Origin: Oscillibacter sp.
GTDB lineage: Bacteria; Bacillota; Clostridia; Oscillospirales; Oscillospiraceae
NCBI GenBank assembly: GCA_017446225.1
Contig: JAFSRH010000023.1
Location: forward strand, 1 to 58,779
Length of the DNA: 58,779 nt
Direction of reading: 5' to 3'
This document shows positions 56,603 to 58,779 of the stretch, piece by piece. Below the pieces are notes generated by a model that saw only the letters and a list, made by a program, of their open reading frames with translations, searched no databases and was not told the origin of the DNA. The translations under genes were made by a program, and so were the position numbers. Position 1 is the stretch's first letter, and the number at the start of each line of letters is the position of its first letter.

Positions 56603-58779
56603 TCAGAGATTTTTCTGATAAGGTTCGCAGACCGGCCGCTGTGTGCCGGCGTCCAGCAGGAACGCCCGCAGGTACGCCGCGCCCGCGGTGTCCAGTGACA
56701 GACCAACGCTCCCGCCGGACGCACAGCGGAGCATTTGTCCGCTCTTCGCGTACGCGCAGACGGCGACCGTCAAGCCGTCCAAGGGGACCGTTGCGGCAAC
56801 GGCGATGCTCCCGCCGCTTACGGTTACGTTCTGAATCGCGGGGACACTGCCGGACCATTGCGCCACGGCGGTGGTATCGGAATCCAGCGTCAGACTCTGT
56901 CCGGGCTGATAGACCTTGCCGTTGACGAGCCAGCCCGTGAAGGACTGTCCCGCGGGGGGCGTGAACTCGCAGACCGGGAACGTAAAGCGGCCGTCCTCCG
57001 TGGCCTTGCCCGGCGACATGGTACCTTCTCCCTTGTTCGCCGCGAAGCTGACAAGCGGAACCGCGTTGCCGGCAATCGAACCGCTTCCCACGCGCACGCC
57101 GTTGAGCATATACGACTGGATACTTACCATACTTTCGGCGTCCGCGACCGCCTCCCCGTTCACCATGGCGAACGTCATCATATGGGACATGACGGTACCG
57201 GTAATCTGTACGTCCTCCTGTTTGCCGTCCAAGGTAGAGTGGAAGGTAATGTCGTACGTTCCGGCGGTCACGTTTTCGCCGAACATGACGCGGTTGAGTT
57301 GCGTGCCATCGTCCACCACGAAGGTAAAGCCGTCCGCGGTGGTGGAGACGTCCGAGGACTGGTTGACGTGCGTAATCGTGGCCTGAAACGGGGAATCGGC
57401 GTCCATGAGCGTGGCTTCCCCGTTGACGCGGACATAGTCGTCCGTACGTTCCAAGTCGTAAATATCAACGGGAATCCAGACGGACACGGTGTCATTCGGC
57501 GGGTTTTCGCCGTCCACGGTAAGGCCAAGCTGAATGACAGGGAAGATGTCGGTCCGCATGGTGATGAGTTCGCCGTTGTCGAGAGAGGCCACGGCGTTGC
57601 CCTCAAAGTCTTTAATGACAACGTTGGCGTTGACGGTCAGCATTTCCATAGCGGCCTGCGTTTGCTGGCCTCTGCCGGTCCAGACCTTGTAAAAGTCGGC
57701 GTACGGGACAAAGGAAATCCAGCTTCCCTTGTACGCGCTGCCCCAATTATAGGTATCGTTCATCCGGTAGCTCCAGCCGGTATAACGTCCGGCGGAGTCG
57801 GCGGTCAGGGTCACGTACCGTTCCTGACTGGGAAAGTTGCAGTCGTAGACCATGAGGCGGCTTTGGGTGTCGCTGACTTTTTCCAGCCCGTAACCGAGCA
57901 GAGCATGACCGCCTTCCTTGCCGAACACGGCCACAATGACGGGATTCGTACCGGTCCGGGCGAAGTCCGCCACGGCGGCGCAGAGTTCGGCCAATTTGTT
58001 TTTGTTGTTCTGGTAATCGGCCTGAATGACGGGCGAATTCTGGCTGATCTGCATCATTTCGAGGAACTCCCGCGCGGTGATGTTCCATTGGGCGTGCTTG
58101 TCCGTGATACGGAGTTGGGAGGGCTTGGAGGCGCCCGACCGGAACGCGTCCACGGTAACGCCGCTCCCCTGTTGGGAGAACATCGCGGCCGTAGAGGAGA
58201 AGCCGTAGCAACTCCCGCCCCATCTTCCGTTACCGCTCATCTTATAGCACATCCTGCCGAAGAGGCTGTCGCCGAAAATCGCGCGGTAGCGTTCGTACGG
58301 GATATGGTAGGGGTTGGGATAGTCCAGCCCCTTATAGGAATTGGCGAAACTGTAGGACAGGTCCTCAAGCGCGATCGTTTTCGCGGTCCAGTGCGCGTAC
58401 AGGGTCACGTTGCCGTACGTGTCCGCGCCGGTGTCGTTGTTCACCTGTACGCCGCCGGTGGCGGAGGTGAACCAGCCGTTGAACGTGTGGCCATCGCGGG
58501 TGGGCGCGGGCAGATTGCCGTACGTCCCGCCCGCGGCAACGGTCATACTCACGGGGCTGACTTTGCCGCCGTTGGCGTTGAAGGTTACGGTGTACGTTGC
58601 GGCGGTCCAGTGCGCGTACAGGGTCACGTTGCCGTACGTGTCCGCGCCGGTGTCATTGTCCACCTGTACGCCGCCGGTGGCGGAGGTGAACCAGCCGTTG
58701 AACGTGTGGCCATCGCGGGTGGGCGCGGGCAGATTGCCGTACGTCCCGCCCGCGGCAACGGTCATACTTACGGGGCTGA
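56603..58779 (-). CDS. Secreted cysteine-protease-like protein with InlB-type repeats (5' truncated by window edge)
   Basis: The frame is open through the window edge, so the N-terminus and signal peptide are missing; about 725 residues are visible. They start with two InlB B-repeats nearly identical in DNA (each ending NVTLYAHWTA). A papain-like domain follows with a Cys in GGSCYGFSSTAAMF, a His in EGGHALLGYGLE and an Asp in MVYDCNFPSQE, the order Cys-His-Asp of C1/C39-like peptidases. Beta-rich domains follow, then a partial InlB-like module (FTPPAGQSFTGWLVNGKVYQPGQ) and a C-terminal 75-residue domain shared with the protein at 50712. Surface or secreted proteolysis is likely. The Shine-Dalgarno site and start lie outside. 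Confidence 0.82.
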   Translation of the reverse strand, partial: SPVSMTVAAGGTYGNLPAPTRDGHTFNGWFTSATGGVQVDNDTGADTYGNVTLYAHWTAATYTVTFNANGGKVSPVSMTVAAGGTYGNLPAPTRDGHTFNGWFTSATGGVQVNNDTGADTYGNVTLYAHWTAKTIALEDLSYSFANSYKGLDYPNPYHIPYERYRAIFGDSLFGRMCYKMSGNGRWGGSCYGFSSTAAMFSQQGSGVTVDAFRSGASKPSQLRITDKHAQWNITAREFLEMMQISQNSPVIQADYQNNKNKLAELCAAVADFARTGTNPVIVAVFGKEGGHALLGYGLEKVSDTQSRLMVYDCNFPSQERYVTLTADSAGRYTGWSYRMNDTYNWGSAYKGSWISFVPYADFYKVWTGRGQQTQAAMEMLTVNANVVIKDFEGNAVASLDNGELITMRTDIFPVIQLGLTVDGENPPNDTVSVWIPVDIYDLERTDDYVRVNGEATLMDADSPFQATITHVNQSSDVSTTADGFTFVVDDGTQLNRVMFGENVTAGTYDITFHSTLDGKQEDVQITGTVMSHMMTFAMVNGEAVADAESMVSIQSYMLNGVRVGSGSIAGNAVPLVSFAANKGEGTMSPGKATEDGRFTFPVCEFTPPAGQSFTGWLVNGKVYQPGQSLTLDSDTTAVAQWSGSVPAIQNVTVSGGSIAVAATVPLDGLTVAVCAYAKSGQMLRCASGGSVGLSLDTAGAAYLRAFLLDAGTQRPVCEPYQKNL
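58385..58779 (-). repeat. 219-base direct repeat encoding InlB B-repeats
   Basis: Positions 58385-58560 and 58604-58779 match over 176 bases with three differences; the period is 219 bases (73 codons). The second copy continues beyond the window, so more copies may exist. Repeats of this similarity invite recombination and can collapse in short-read assembly. Confidence 0.95.

Noticed and set aside
1-58779. tRNA or rRNA genes, insertion sequences, prophage or integrase genes
   Set aside because: No T-loop and acceptor pairing was seen in any gap, gaps are short, and no transposase, integrase or phage structural motif appears in the translated frames.

Overview
The window looks like a chromosomal segment of a GC-rich, low-oxygen member of the Firmicutes, most likely class Clostridia near Oscillospiraceae. 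Evidence: a PolC-type replicase, DnaD and DnaC/DnaI-type primosome proteins, an SRP RNA directly ahead of dnaX-ybaB, the tgt/yajC/TIGR04086-type gene order, a BMP-type nucleoside ABC transporter, mannose-family PTS genes, Shine-Dalgarno sites of the AGGAGG type and sigma-A promoters with 17-base spacers. No phage, IS element, CRISPR array, tRNA or rRNA gene was seen. One short gene (37304-37774) is strikingly AT-rich and looks foreign.

Layout. 1-166: tail of a heavy-metal-binding protein and its terminator. 389-10085 (+): a long gene string with a DUF2325 protein, DnaD and a DnaC-like loader, a cupin, a TPR lipoprotein, a beta-propeller/HD-GYP sensor and a QueT transporter, ended by a strong terminator. 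10275-13614 (+): an overlapping pair, a UvrD-like helicase with a RelE/HigB-like N-terminus and a coiled-coil protein. 13692-22503 (-): an anti-sigma and ECF sigma pair behind a cre-like palindrome, then deoD, a phospho-sugar mutase and a complete nucleoside ABC transporter (purine nucleoside uptake and phosphorolysis).

22913-36270 (+) is the most interesting block: a 1579-residue secreted modular GH32 fructan hydrolase; an operon of two membrane-tethered sugar-binding proteins flanking a histidine kinase and response regulator; a complete mannose/fructose-type PTS (EIIA, EIIB, EIIC, EIID) with a small membrane protein; and a HAD phosphatase. There are no ABC permeases, so the binding proteins are probably sensors. 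The logic resembles the LevQRST four-component system of Streptococcus mutans, which controls fructan hydrolase and levDEFG.

36289-38916 (-): TIGR04086-like protein, yajC, the AT-rich gene and tgt. 39119-50644 (+): pyrH-frr-uppS-cdsA-traX-like-dxr-rseP-GNAT-ispG-polC, combining translation recycling, undecaprenyl and phospholipid synthesis, MEP isoprenoid steps and replication. 50712-54082 (+): a secreted amidase-domain protein with InlB-type repeats and a lipoprotein. 54138-56564 (+): SRP RNA, dnaX (with an 18-copy hexapeptide repeat in its linker) and ybaB. 56603-58779 (-): a secreted cysteine-protease-like protein with near-identical InlB repeats, cut by the window edge.

All functions are assigned by reading translated sequence and motifs; no database search was run. 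Gene starts were chosen from Shine-Dalgarno spacing.
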